Part shown: piece after piece, positions 13,331 to 28,052 of the stretch
Position numbering within the stretch: the first letter of the stretch is position 1
Layout of the letters: every line of letters begins with the position of its first letter
Assembly (NCBI GenBank): GCA_018857735.1
Contig: JABMCL010002130.1
Location: 1,630,661 to 1,694,660, forward strand
DNA from: Alviniconcha marisindica
Lineage: Eukaryota; Mollusca; Gastropoda; Provannidae
Direction of reading: 5' to 3'
DNA length: 64,000 nucleotides
Program-made: the position numbers and the translations under genes
Notes under the pieces: model-generated
Database searches by the model: none
Told to the model about the DNA's origin: nothing
What the model saw: the letters and a program-made list of their open reading frames with translations, nothing else

Positions 13331-16300
13331 CTGAAATGGGGGGAAGGACAGTGTTGCTTATTGACATACTTGGAAAGAAAAGAAAAAATCTGCAAAACTA
13401 GCTGTGAATGTTGCCCCCATCCTAATGCCTCCCCCCCCTCTCTTTCAGGCAAATTAATCCTTCCTGGTCCTTCCCTATCTACAGAGCAAAAGATGAGTGC
13501 ACTTGGAATTTTAAACCTACTGCAACCACTCACTCACAATAAAGGAGTATTCATGCATAAAGTTCTTAAAAATAATTCCCCAAACTACCTTGCACAACTC
13601 TTCAGTGGTCACCAGTCCCACTACACTAACTCCAGGAATAACCTCTATGCACCAAGGCCAAGATTTGACTTGTTTAAAACTAGCATATCCTTCGCTGGAG
13701 CATCCCTCTGGAACTCCCTGCCTCAAAACATAAAATCCTGTATTTCTCTTCCTTGTTTCAGACTTAATCTGCACAAATATATATCTGAGAATAACCTCTC
13801 ATCAAATCTGATGGATTTGTTTGAATCGCACGTTTGCCTAAAAATTTGATTGTTCTATACATGTATGTCCATGAAAGAAACTTAATTCTGATGTTTCTGC
13901 ACATTTGTAGGAGCTCTGTGAAACTTCATTAATCAATTGCTTATTCTTACTTATAATATCTGTTTGTGGTATAGTCATGCATATTTGTGTTTGTAGTACA
14001 GCAAGGGCTGGCTGTTAGATATGTCCAAACGCACCTCATGCTACTATCCTTGATTATTAAAATTTTCAAGTTTGAGTCTGAGTTTGAGTTCTCTCTCTTT
14101 CAACTGAGAGCAAATCGGCATGTGTGACTTTGCTGAAGGCCTACCAACAACAGCAAAAATACTGCTGTTACCATTTGCTTGAATTTGAGTTCCATACTGT
14201 GTGAAAGAGGCTTCAGTTCAGTTCATGATGCTATCTATGCACTCGGAAAAGGCCATATGCACTCCATCTCGTCTCTCAGAATTTTCCACAACATTGCCTT
14301 TGAAACGGTTTCAATGTTCATCTGAATGACAATGCCCCTTTATCATCCTTTCAAGGAAGATCATCTAGCATTTCCTCTTTCCATGCCTCTCCTCCTGGTG
14401 ATCGATGGTGTGATGTCCTTGGTTTTGCGCCCTCAAGCTCCTCAACACTTCAGATCTTCTGAGAAGCAGGCCACTTGTGAGGGTTGCTTTGCCCACCAGT
14501 CTATCTGCTTGGTCATTTCCCTTCACTCCGGCATGTCCATGGCAGTACCCCCACAGGAGTTTTTGAAGGTGGCTGTTGACCATTGGCACATTCCAGTCTG
14601 GGCTTTCCATTCCACTTTTCACTTTTTGTAGCCAGCTCATTGAAACTGTGAGAATGATGGCATGTGTGGTCTGACTGTCATCTCTTGAGGCAATCCAGCA
14701 AAAGGCATGGGCAACTGCTTCTATCTCCATTGTCAAGCTGGAGGTTCAGACTGAACAGGCTGCACTGTTTTCATGGATGGTAGCCACACACTGCTTGACA
14801 GTGAAGCTCCACCCAGACTGGTCTCTGGTGACTGAGCCATCAGTGTACACTATGAGGTCTTGCGGTTTGCTGTTTTCCTGAATGAGAAGCTTGATCTCTG
14901 TTTTGCCTGCTGGCCATTCTTGACAGTGCTTTCCCAAGTTTTCAGGCAAGAGTGTCTCATAGAGATGCCAGAATTGGTTTCGGTACCTCTCCCACTCCTT
15001 TGGTTATTTGAGTTCTTACAACTGGCATACTTGTAGTATTGAGTCCTCTGCTTGCCCCATCCAAGACTTGCCCCATCCCAGTCTGCATCCCTTTGTGTCT
15101 TTCACGGCTTCATGGAGTGGGTTGTGGGGATTTTTGACAGCACTGAAGTATGATTTGACCTGCTCAACTTTCTGTCTTGTTTGCATTGGTGGGAGGTCTA
15201 GCATGAACCAGATGGTCTCAATGGGTGTGTCCTTGGTGGTTCCCAGTATGACTCACATTGCCACGTTCTGCACTCTGTCCAGCTTTAGCAGATTTGTCTG
15301 TGCCATTGCTGTGAAGCCTAGTCCATAGTCAATGACACTGAGCAACACACTCTGATACAGTAGGACAAGACGGCATTGTTCAATACCCTTTGCAGCTATA
15401 GCCTTCAGTACTGACAGACCTTTCTTGCACTCAGGCATGGGAATTGATTTGAAAGAAAAACTCTGAAATCCAGGGAGGTCCGGGGGCATGATCCGCCAAA
15501 AAATCCCCACCTCCCCCTCAAAATATAAAAATCTGTGGAATCTGGGGCTATCCTGAGATCATAAAGTTAACTGTTTTGTCCGCACCACCACCAACTGGAC
15601 CCACCTCAATGACAACCAGGTGAAAGCCCCCTCACTTCAATACTTCAAATGACTGATCGCTACCCCAAGCACCATCTAACTCCCATGCGCACTCCCCTCT
15701 CCAGTTCAACTGGTATTCTTTTCCTCTGTTAAGTGGCCCCTTTCATCATATTGAGGAGTATGTAACTGTTTTTGGGTTGTGCAGCAGATTAAAAATATAA
15801 AAAAAATTAACCGCACGTACAAATGGAGTTTTGAGTGTCCCACCAGCTTTTCACATCTCCAACCAACTCAACTGACCCGGCTGGCATTTACGAATACTCA
15901 CTCCCATTTACTGGCACAGCTGCAGTTGTCAAACATTTCGCCACAGTTTACAACTCGAGCCACCGTCATGGTGAAACTTTCACTTTTAAAACTTTCAGAA
16001 TATCCACTTTTTCTTAGCTGAAACATGGCGCAGAAGCGGGTAGGAATGACCGTGTTCAAGCCTAATGCTTGCCTGCAGGAGTAACAGCCAGTGGTTGTGT
16101 TCACAATTAAGCGACTAAGATGGGTTATAGCTGCGTGTGAATGCACTCCATATGTTTCACGGGTATTCGGTGCAGAACTAAAACCGGTGCTTCCTTTTTC
16201 TTTTTTTGTACCACCGATTTCTTTTCCCCACGGAAAATCCTTTTTCTTCCCCTCTGCAGAGTTAGTTTCACTGCCACAGAAATTTGTGTTTTCGTGCAAA

Positions 16301-18685
16301 ATTCCCATGCCTGTTCAATGCTGCTGTTTCCACATGTTTTCTGTAGGTCAGCATTCTGTCAAAGTGGATCCCAAGGTATCTCAGATGCCTTGTTTGTTCA
16401 ACCACAGCTCCATCAAATGTGACTTCTGGCACTGGTTTGTTTGCTGCTCGGTTGTCAAGCGTGCACCACTGTGTTTGTGCCTTGTCTGAACCGATGAGAG
16501 ACCTGGTGATGTGACGCCACTGGGATACACTATCCAGTTGTTGCACTGCTTCAGCTGCCTTGTGGGAGTCCCTTGATGCTTTGTATATAAGCCCATCATC
16601 TACTGGTGTGAGAATTTTGCTGGGTCCATTTTGGTTCAGATCTGCCAGGCCTTTGGTGTATACACTGAAGAGGACCGGCAAGATCAGTGATCCTTGTGGA
16701 ATTGTGAGCTGATGAGGAGCAGAGCTCCAGTTTCCAAGCTGCACAACTACTGTTCTTTCCAGAAGCGCTCCTGCAATCCACTGGGTCAGTGTTAGGCTGA
16801 CACCATATTGCATGAGCAGGTCCATCAGCAGCTTGAACTGGACTCTGTTGTAAGCATCCTTGAGATCGACTGCCACAGCCACTGTTTATTCTTTCCTCTG
16901 GAATCCTTCATACATTTAAAATGACAACACTCACATTTAGCACAGGTATGGATGTATCTTGTTAATACTCACCTTTAGCCTGGCTATGACAGGTATGGAT
17001 GTATCACACAAACATTCACCTTTAGCCTGGCTACGACAGGTATGGATGTATCCCATAAACGCTCACCTTTAGCCTGGCCCCACAGGTACGGATATATCAT
17101 GACAACATTCACCTTTAGCACTGCAATACAGGTATGGATGCATCATGTCAACACTCACCTTTAGCACAGCATCACAGGTATGGATGTATCATGACAACAC
17201 TCACCTTTAGCCAGACACCACAGGTATGGATGTATTATGTCACCACTCACCTTTAGCACAGCACCACAGATATGGATGCATCATGTCAATGCTCATCTTA
17301 GCACAGCACCACAGGTATGGATTATCATCACAACACTCATCTTCAGGTAAGCACCACTGGTATAGATGTATCATCGCAAAACTCACTTTCAGCACAGCAC
17401 CACAGGTATGGATGTATCATGTCAATGCTCACCTTTAGCCTGGCCACCACAGGTATAGATGTATCCAACATGTCAACAAGCCTGGCTGCCTGTTCACGGA
17501 AATTCTCTGCCAGCGCTGACAACTCAGAGTTATCCAGGTCATCTGAAAGCAAATACACCAGGAGACCACACCTTATTATTACCATACAATTGAAATACAT
17601 TAGTCCAATACAAATTATACATACACAGGAGATCAGACCGTATTAATATCACATTAAAATACATCTAGTCCAATATGTAAAACACCAGGAACCAGCCCCT
17701 ATTATTATCCCAGTAGAATATGTCCAGTCCAATACATACACCAGGAGATCAGCCCCTATTATTATCCCATTAGAAGACATCCAGTCTAATACATACATCT
17801 GGAGACCAGACCCTATTATTATCTATTAGAATGCACCCAGTCCAAATATAAAACACCAGGAACCAGCGCAGCCCCTATTATTATCCTATTTAGTATTAGA
17901 ATACATCCAATCCAATCTATTGGGTGGTTCAGGCAAGGTAGTTAACTACCTTGACTTTTATCTGGCATTGCCTAAGTCCCTTGTCTGTTTTGACTTCTGG
18001 TGCGTACTTTCTTTGCAATGGAAGGGGGAGACAATGAATTCAAGAAATTTTCAATGCCAAACTTAGAGGTATTTTTAAAGGCCCATAGTCAGAGTGTGTC
18101 TGGCAACAAGCAAGAATTTGTTGCTCATCCTACAGGATGCCAAAAAACCCACACTTTTTCCATGAAGTTGTGATCTTCTGGTTAGCCAAAAAATGATGGA
18201 AAGACATTTTTTTTCATCCAACATCACCTTTCCCCTGTAATTTTTGCAAATGCAACAGTAGTGGCATTTGTATTGCTTTGCAATTCTAAGTTCAACTTCC
18301 ATTGTTATACACAGCATGAAGCAACGCCTACTCAGAAATCATCCTGGAAGTGGTAGTTGCAACCTTTCGCAACTTCTTGTGTGAAAGAGTATGCAGAGCA
18401 TTTACTAGTCCAAACCAGCTTCACTGAACTGCTCAAAACACCATGACCAGACCATATTATAATTCATCCAATCCACTACATACACCATGACCAGACATTA
18501 TTATCATACTATTATAATACATCCAATCAAGTACATACACAATGACCAGACTGTATCATCATACTATTATAATACATCCAGTCCAGTACATACACCAGGA
18601 GAAACTATAAAAAACAATGCATGGTTTCCTTTTTAAAATATTATGTTTATTATTATCGTTGAGTAAGGATTATTTGTAAGCATGG

Positions 18686-18719
<34 letters not shown>

Positions 18720-19623
18720 CTTGCCCTCTCCCCACCACCTTTGTTGATGTTCTTGGCGAGTCTGTTTTTGTTTTGTTTTGATAGGTTCTCAGCCTTGCAA
18801 GTCATTCCAAAAGTGAAAGCACTGTGAATTGTAGCTGTATAAAACATCTGTAAAATTTCTTCACGGACATCGGAACCCAACCTTTCCTACCTGAAGGGAT
18901 TATGTAGCTGAGCTACTGGTAGAATCTCAACCAGCTCCATAGACAGGTAACCAGCTAAAACTGTCCTTTTCCCACACTGATGATGTAACAACCCCCCCCC
19001 CCCCCCCCCACCCCCCATTCGTCTATGCCCCCCGCCTACCTTTCCCTGCTCCCCAACAAATTTTTCAAAGCTAGTTAGTTCAGTGTCTCTTTTGCTTTTC
19101 ATCTCCCTTTATAAACCTTTTCGGTGATTCTTCCCTTATAAGTATGGTAATCAGCAAACACAGTGTGTTTGACCAACATCAGTCTCCAGACTGTGATGAC
19201 AGGAGTTTACGCAGAGGCCCTGCAGTGGCCTGGCCCTCTCTTATCTCCTGTGACCTTGAACACAGCATCCAGTACATTCACTGGACACTTTGCTTTATGA
19301 TGATCTACCACCAAACTAAGTTTGACTGCAAAAAAATCATAATAATACATACATTTTCTAAAGCACTATTCCCTGCTGAGCGAGCTCAATGCACTTGTTC
19401 ACATACATATGTATACATGTACATAATATATACCATTTACATTTACTGACATATCATATACAAGCAGTCACATAAATTGCACTAATGTAAAACAGGTACT
19501 TGTAGAACAGCAAATAAATATAACTATTATAAAACATAAACACATTGCAATAATTTAAAACAGGTACATAATTATAAAGCAGTGTACTAAGTTATTATTA
19601 TTATTACTATGCTAAAACACACA

Positions 19624-19677
<54 letters not shown>

Positions 19678-21395
19678 CCCCCCATGCACACACACACACA
19701 CTCACACACACATCTCCCTCTCTCTCTCTGCCCCTCCCTCTCTCACTCACACCTACACCTACTTTCTCTCTCTCCCCCTCCTTTCCCTGCCCCCATCTTT
19801 CCCACTCCCTGCACTCTCTCTCTCTCTCTCTCTCTCTCTGGGATCGTGAGACAACTAAAACATTCAGGAAGCATCAATGCCCACATTTCATGTGTGGGGC
19901 TGTTTTGAGTCTGGATTTAAACAGTGGAAGGGTAGAAGAATTTCTGAGATCGGATAGCAGAGAGTTCCAGACAGAAGGTGCAGGAAAGCTGAAGGAACGC
20001 TCCCCGAACGTTTTAGTGTTGCACTTTGGGACTTTGAGGAGCTTCTCACATGATGAATGAAGGTTTCGTGTTGGTTCATATGCACATAGGGTCTGAGAAA
20101 GATAACCTGGTAGAGTGCCACTGAAAAAGTGGTACACAAAAGTGGCTATCTTGTATTGTGGTCAGAATTTAATCAGAAGCCAATGCAGTTCTTCCAGGAG
20201 TGGTGTCACATGATTGTATTTGAACTTTCTAAGTGAAAGTTTTGCAGCATTGTTTTGGACTCTCTGTAAGCATGAAATCTGCTTCAATGGTAATCCTGCA
20301 AGGGCGGGATTGCAGTATTCAAGCTGGGATGTTATGGCAGATGAAATGAGCTGGGCGGTTGCAGTCTGAGTCAAGTATGGCCGGATTGAAGCTATTCTTC
20401 TAAGTTCCAGGTATGCTGTATGGCACACATTGCTGATGTGTTGTTGTACAGACAGTGTCTGAACAAGATGAACTCCTAGGTTCCTAACTGAAGATTTGAA
20501 TGGTATGCGCTTGCCACCTATGTCTACACTGTCTCTGCCAACCGAACTAAGGCAGGAGGTAGAGGCAACGGGAAGAACTTTGGTCTTTTCTGCATTTAGT
20601 TTGAGCTTGTTGCTGTACAGCTCAAACTTAACAATGACAAAACAGAAGCTCTTTTCTTTCTATTTTCATCTTCCGTGAAACCTTCCACTGTTTCCCTCCC
20701 TGACTTAATTACTCTTGCCTCTCACAACATTCCCTTCTCTGACTCTGCAAGCAATCTTGGATTCATTCTTGACTCAAACCTGTCCATGAAGAAGCACATC
20801 ATAAATATCTGTCAAACTGAATATTTCGAACTTAAATGCATTAGTGCAATCCGCAGGTTTCTCACTGGAGATGCAGCCAAGATGCTTGGTACCTCCTATA
20901 TCCTCTCAGGGCTTGACTACTGCAACTGTCTCCTCATGGGTACACCTAATTCTGTCATCCAACCTCTCCAGAAAATTCAAAATTTGCTGCAAGACTCGTT
21001 CTTTTTGGCACCCCGCCACCACCACTCAACACCTCCTGGAAAAACTGCACTGGTTTTCCATTTCAGAACATATTAACTATAAAGTCACTTTTATGTGTTT
21101 CAATGTTATAAATGGTTCTTGTCCTGCTTACCTTTCTGAACTGCTACATGTCTATACTCCATCTTGTACATCACACTCTTCTTCTGACACCTGTATGCTG
21201 AAAATCCAGCAATACAAACGCAAGACTCATGGCTTTTGCACTTTTTCTTGCTTTGGACCCTGCATTTGGAATTCACTCCCACAAGACCTTAGACACTACT
21301 CAACCCTGTCATCTTTTAAAGCCAGACTGAAAACCTTCCTCTTCTCACAGTATTTCTGCTCCAACTACTATCAATACCCAGTTTCTACTACAGTC

Positions 21396-21450
<55 letters not shown>

Positions 21451-23414
21451 ATGCGTTTCCATGTAATGCCTTATGTAAATTGTTTTGGTTGGACTGTGCT
21501 CTACATGTGTAGAGAATATTGTATTTAGGTTAATATGCATGATGTGGGTGCTCAGGGCGTTGATGAGCACATGATAAATGTACATTATTATTATTATCCA
21601 GCCTACAAGACTTTCAATGCAGGTCTGGATATTACAGAGGAGAGACTGAAACTGTTTGGGAGGAGCCCCCTTTGACAAGAGGGTATCATCAGTGTATTTG
21701 TGATAATCACACTTACGGCAACATAATTATAAAGTCAGAGAGGGGCCGGGTGTGAATGAGACTGGCCCAAGAACCAAACCCTGTGGAACCCCAAACTGAA
21801 GGGGGCTGGGAGAGGACAAGACGTTGTCAACCATCACAGACTGTTCACAGCCCTCTAAGTAGGACACAAACCAGCGAAGCACAGTGCCAGAAATGCCAAA
21901 AGTGGTCTCAAGCCTCTGCAACAATATGGGATGGTCCAGAGTGTCAATGCCACACTGAGGTCTAGCAAAGCCAGCACTGAGACCAGTCTGTCATCAGCAT
22001 TTCTGAGAAGACCATCAACAACACTAAGTAGAGCTGTCTCTGTGCTGTTGTTCTTTCTGTATGCAGACTGTCTGATTTCAAGCAGATTGTCTTCTGATAG
22101 ACGTTACTGCAGTTGTGTTAAAACTACCTTTCGTAGGATTTTGGAAATGATGGGCAGATTTGACACAGATCAAAATATTTCAAGTCATCTGGATCCACTC
22201 CAGGTTTCTTTAACAGAGGGGTTACTACAGCCTGTTTGAACTGACATGGAACAGTTCCAGAATAAAGAGAGCTATTTACAATTCTTGTGATATGTGCCAG
22301 TAGATCAGAAAGGCATTCTTTAATCAATTAGTGAGAGAAGCAGGGATGGGGTCCAACATGCAGGTTTTGATAGGCAATTCAACAATGAGTTTACGAATCT
22401 CCTCTAATCATTAGTTCAGAAGACATAGTAGAAACAGTCACAGTTTGATTATATAAGCTCTCATTGTGACCTTGACCTTAAAAACAGCAACCCACTTTTT
22501 AATAAAAACAATTTGCGTGACACTCTGGCCCTTGATGATGTACCACCATACCAGGTTTGGTTACAAAAGGTTGAGTTATTCAGAAAATATCTTCTGGACA
22601 AAGTCTGACACATGGATAGACAGACAGCCATAGTGATTCCAGTACATGTCCCCTAAATTTATTACTTGGCTGGGGGGGGGGGGGGGGGGGGGTTAGGGTA
22701 TAAAAATAGATCACTTCATCCAGGATGTAATTAGAATCTGCCACTGAATTACATCAGCATGGCCAAGAACCCCCACAACATCAACTTGAATAAATCTAAA
22801 TGCAGTTCATGGATTTTCATTAGTTACACATAGTTTAAAGAAAAGAATGAGAATCAGAAATGATTGAAAAAGACATTGCTGTGAATGGTAAATGTGTTTA
22901 TGAACAAAACGAATATCTTGGAAGTATTGAAGTGAGTATAGATCTGCTGTCAGGAAGACAAGCACATTAGGTACATTAACACCTGCTAGAAGCTCTGGGG
23001 GTTATGTAACCATCACCACCATCACTGTAAAACAAATGCAGGGGTGATTGAATCTCTACTCCTTTGACTACCAACCTGGCTCCTCCCCTGGCAGTTTATC
23101 CAGCTGTGTTACCATGGCAACAGGATAGGGGTTTTCCTGCAGCAATGTCTCCAGTCGGAATCGGCAGATACCGGTCACTAAGAGAGTGTAGGCAGGTCGT
23201 GGCCAGTTTGTTCCAGTGATCTGAACCACAACTGCTGCTGTGCCAATAGTGTGCATGGTGGACAGGTCCTCCTCCTGTGCAGACAACACAATTGGTCCCA
23301 CAAAATGTGGTAGTAGTAGTAACTGGATTTTAATATCCTGTCAACCACACAGGGTCACCTCAGGACAGTCAAACTCAGGTCATGAGCAAATACACATTTC
23401 TAAACTCTTCTCAC

Positions 23415-23491
<77 letters not shown>

Positions 23492-26400
23492 ACCCTCTGT
23501 CAAGTCAATCTACAAAACCAATCACTTCGCAAACATAAAACATGCATACACAAACATCAGACACAAATTTTCAAAGAGTTAGTCCCTTCAATATTACCCC
23601 TGTTAAAAGAGCACATAAGGCTAGGACTTGCTGGTATTGTCGACCATTCTGTCTAATTTATCGATACCAAGTTAAAAATAATATATACAAAAAGAATGCA
23701 CAGATTCAATATAAAATTAAAAAATATTATATAAATACATAATGGCAGATACCAGTGCCATATGGCAGCAAGCTGCACATACCACCTACCAACTATCATC
23801 TCCTAGCTGCTCAACAAGAGCCATACAAAAAAGCCTAACCCTTAACGAAAAATATTTGAGTTTTCTGGAAAAAAGTCAGGAGAATGGACCATTAGCAGAA
23901 AAATGACAAGACAGAAAGAGCAAGAGGACTAGGCAGAAAAAAACAAGAGAGGTGATATGAAATGACAGCCCTGAGATTCCAGACAGGAGGATGACATCAT
24001 ACATCCCTGGCCTCCCTTCGGGGCCCACAAAATGTAAAATTGGCAGGATAACTGATAACACAATGTGCAAATGGGGTGACCATTGATGTGGAGTGTGCAG
24101 TTGGGAGAACAACAAGTACACAGTGGGCATCTGGGAGGACAAATGATACACAATTATACAGTTGGGAGGCAACTGATAGTGCACATTGACAACCACTTGT
24201 CAGCTAACAACCTCCGCTAGACCAGCATATGCCAGTTTTTACCGGTATGTGTTCCTCTTGTACCAGTAAAAAATAAATGCTCTGAGCGCTTTACGTGACT
24301 TGATGGAGATACTCTGTACCATGGGTCCAGAGACAAGTGGAAGGGTCCAGAGACAAGTGGAAGCTATGGCTAAACAAGATCGCTTCAGGTGTTGATCAGC
24401 AAGGAAAACAATGAACACTCAGTCACACTAGACGCCAAACCTGGCACATGCTATAAGTGAACCTCCCCCCGCCTGCACCTCCTCAAAAGGACAGGGCCCA
24501 AAGTATGAGTGCTGACTGCAAGATACCAAACTGTTCCATTTCTGTTTGGATAAAGCAGCTGTGCTGCATGATTTTCCCTGCTCTGGTTTCATTCTAGATA
24601 TAACTGCATCAATATGGCGGAATGAAGCACAGCTACAGTCATTCTGGTGAAAAGACAGATGCAACACTTGCAAGAAAAAGACATAAACGGTCAATCATTT
24701 TTGTCAACACCCTTCAGCTTGACAATACCACAGTCCCTCTCTCTGACTCTGTTAAAAGCCTCAGCGTTCTCCTCAACAGCACACTGTCCATGGAGAACTT
24801 ATCAGTCAAACCTCCAAATCCTGCTCTGGAGAACTTCATCAGTCAAACCTCCAAATCCTACTACTACCAGCTCTGTTGAATCAATGCTGTCCAGAAGTAT
24901 CTTTGCAGGAGGCTACAGTGAAACTGGTCACCTCACTCATTCTGTCACACCTAAACTACCGCAGTTCTCTCCTTTCTGGTCTGCCTGCTTCCTCTGCCCA
25001 AAGCCTTCATCACATTCAGAACTGTCACTTTACTGTGCTGCTCACTTTATACTGAAAAAAACATAAAACTGACCACATCATTCCTCTGTTTTAATCTCTC
25101 CACTGGCTCCACTGGCTCCCAATCACACAAAGAATTCAGTACAAGATAAACACTTTCTGCTATAAATGTATTATGCATACTGCTTAATAATATCTCTGTG
25201 ACCGTCTTCAACTTTACACACCTTCCTATCTCTCCACCCTGCTTCTGATGCTCTCAGCCTTTCCTCTTCAACAGAAACCCTCTCTGGACTTCTTCAAATC
25301 AAACCTGACCACATTCCTTTTTTCAAAACAATAGGCTTACCATGTTTTTCATTCTGTGCCACTGTCTTCCTCCACTTCATCTCCATGCACATGTGTATGC
25401 GTGTCTGTGTGCGTGCACTTAGAATAGTCCTTACAAACAGGATTTGGTGCTTCATAAATACATTATCATTATTAAAAAGGGGGAGGGGGTGAAGAGATGT
25501 TATATAAACAAGGGGGATAGAGTAAGGTGGAGGGGGTGAAAGAGATAAGATGATGGCATGTATACACTTGCTCACCTCCTGATTCTGGTTGGGATCTTTA
25601 GGTATGACACCAATAACAGTGCTGCTCAGTGTGTTACGCCCCAGCAATCGACTCTTCACCATGTTCATGCTGAAACAGTTCACCATTACTACTTAGTGCC
25701 TATCTCTGGTGACAACACCAATGACAGTACTGCTCACTGAATTACACCCAAGCAATCAACTCTTCACCATGTTCATGCTGAAACAGCTCACCATTACTGC
25801 TTAATGCCTAACCCTGGTGACCACACCAATGACAGTACTGCTATTTCCAGATCACTTTTTTCTTCTTCTTCTCTCCTTTCTATAATCTTGATGTCAAATT
25901 ATTAATATCATAATGATGTCAAAATTATTTTGCTATCCTCTCATTGTCTGTCTTGGGAATTTTAAACAATATAAAGTCATTTCCATGTATTTTATGCTGT
26001 TCCCAGTAAAAAGGTTAGAAAAATGAAATTATTTCAAATACACTGTCCAGAAGTAAAAAATAAACAGTGACAAAAATAATTTATAAATGACATGTACACA
26101 AAATGGAAAAGTTCTGGTATCCTATATTTTCTGCATCAAAGGGCAGGTAGATTAATCCTTCCTGATCCTTCCCTATCTTAGTATCTACAGAGCAAAAAAA
26201 TTATGCAATTGGAATTTTAAAACTACCGCAACAACTCGCTTACAATAAAGAAATATTTACTCATAAAGTTTTTAATAACCATTCCTTAAACTACTGGGCA
26301 CAACTTTTCAAACTTGGGCCGACTTGTCTGTGTCACATTTTTGCCTAATTCATCTTCTAATGTTGCTTTACAGCCGCGTTGCAGATCATGCTGAAAGTGA

Positions 26401-27996
26401 GTGTTGTAACTTGTATGTACAGTGTGCATGTCTGGACATTAATGAAATTTAATTCTGATATTTGTGAGAACTCTGTGTAACTGCCATAATCAATTGTTTA
26501 TTCATGTTTACGTATATGTTTGTAGTATAGTCTTCTTCTTCTTCACATTGAGGGCCCACAATCAAACTGCTGATCATTATGGCACCTGGACACTTGGTGG
26601 GGGGGGGGGGGGGGGGGCGTTGCCCTAGAGCTCTGTATGTTCACTGCCAGTTTGGGGTAGGTGGGGTGGAATTAGGATGGAGGTTGTGCATGGGGCGGGG
26701 GGGGGGGGGGGGGGGGGGAAGTTGCAAGGGTTTATAGGGAGGAGGCCCTTGACACAAAAGTGTCAAGCGTGGTGGCCTCAACTACTTCCTTGGGCAGGCA
26801 GTTCCAGTCCTTGATTGTTCTGGGCAGGAAGAACTCCTGTACTATGTCCTTGCTGGGATGAGTTTGAACTGCCTGTCATGACCTCAGCACTGGCGAGAGG
26901 GGAGGGGGGTGAGCTTTGATTTGAGGCCGGGGCAATGGACTAGGCCACTGTGGATTTTATACAGCATGGAGAGCCTGGAGATTTGTCAGCGTCTCTCCAG
27001 TGTGGGCCAGTCCAATGCTTCCAGCATGCTGTTAACACTAGAGGTGTTTCGATATCTGTTAAGAACAAAGTGGGCTGCTTGTTGCTGCACTGCCTCATCT
27101 CTGCTGATGTTCTTTTGAGTGTGAGGATCCCAGATGGAAGAGGCGTACTTCAGCATTGGCTGGACAACGGCTTTGTTGGCCCTCTCCTTGATACTAGAGT
27201 TGCTGATCTTCAGGTTCCGTCTGAGGAATCTGAGCATCTTGTTGGATTTATTGCAGATGTTATTTATATGCTGGTCCCAGTTAAGCTCTTGGTGGATGGT
27301 GATCCTGAGGTACTTGGCTGACTGGACAGTATCAAGGATGTGGCCATGCAGTACACAGGAGTGGCATTTGGCAGGATGAAACTCCATGTCCCAGTTCTTC
27401 TCCCAGTCAGCAAGATGGTGAAGGTCTTGCTGTAGCCGGTCCTGATCATGTACGCTGGAGATCATCCTGTATGATGCTGTCTTGCTCATGTGGTCAGCTT
27501 CTCAGGCAGGTCATTTATGTATGCTAGGAACAAGCAGGGCCCTAGCACTGTGCACTGGGGGACTCCTGATCTGATGCTGACAAAGGAGGATTGAGATCCA
27601 TCCACCACCACTGCTTGGCACCTGTCATAAAAGAAGCTGGAGACCCATGCATTGGTTGTACCCTGGACACCATAGCACTGGAGCTTGTGGAGTAGCAGGC
27701 TGTGATTGACACAGTCGAAGGCCTTTGAGAAGTCCACTATGAGGACATCTGTCTGCTTGCCACTCTCCAGGTTGGTCATCAACTGCTACTATTTTTGAGT
27801 ATTTAAATGTTTTGAGTTTGAGTTTAGTCGCCATCTTCTGCTTGAAGTGTGTGTGTGTCAACGTGGATGTAGTTTATATCTGAATTCTGTAAAGCGCACC
27901 AAGCTTGCTCTCTCTCTCTTATTATTATTATCTCTTATGTTTTCAATAATCATTTTTGGTCTGTGTCAGAATCATTACTAGAACCAAGAACAAATG

Positions 27997-28052
<56 letters not shown>

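Larger units (their letters stand above)
13075..17432 (-). other. LONP2 intron 4: contents
   Basis: (CA)n, a CR1-like 3' end (13440-14100), a Jockey/I-type LINE (14235-16890) split by an 882-bp TIR element (15432-16313), and the 46-bp exon-4 donor array (16923-17432). Nearly fully accounted for. Confidence 0.75.
17543..23075 (-). other. LONP2 intron 3: contents
   Basis: Acceptor-side repeats (17545-18605), a short LINE C-terminal scrap (18715-18890), C-run (18992-19016), a GACCTTGA-type dispersed repeat (19243-19330), a CR1 on the minus strand (19340-22335) with a nested plus-strand CR1 (20621-21598), another GACCTTGA repeat (22465-22645) and a G-run (22672-22692). 22695-23075 is unrecognised. 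Confidence 0.7.
23275..25575 (-). other. LONP2 intron 2: contents
   Basis: Dispersed AACTGGATTTTAA element with internal (TA)n at 23416-23490 (23316-23700), a degenerate ~35-bp repeat around TGCA..TGGG.GGACAA (24040-24200), a 20-bp duplication GGGTCCAGAGACAAGTGGAA (24320-24360) and an L2/CR1 fragment (24640-25475). Confidence 0.65.
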
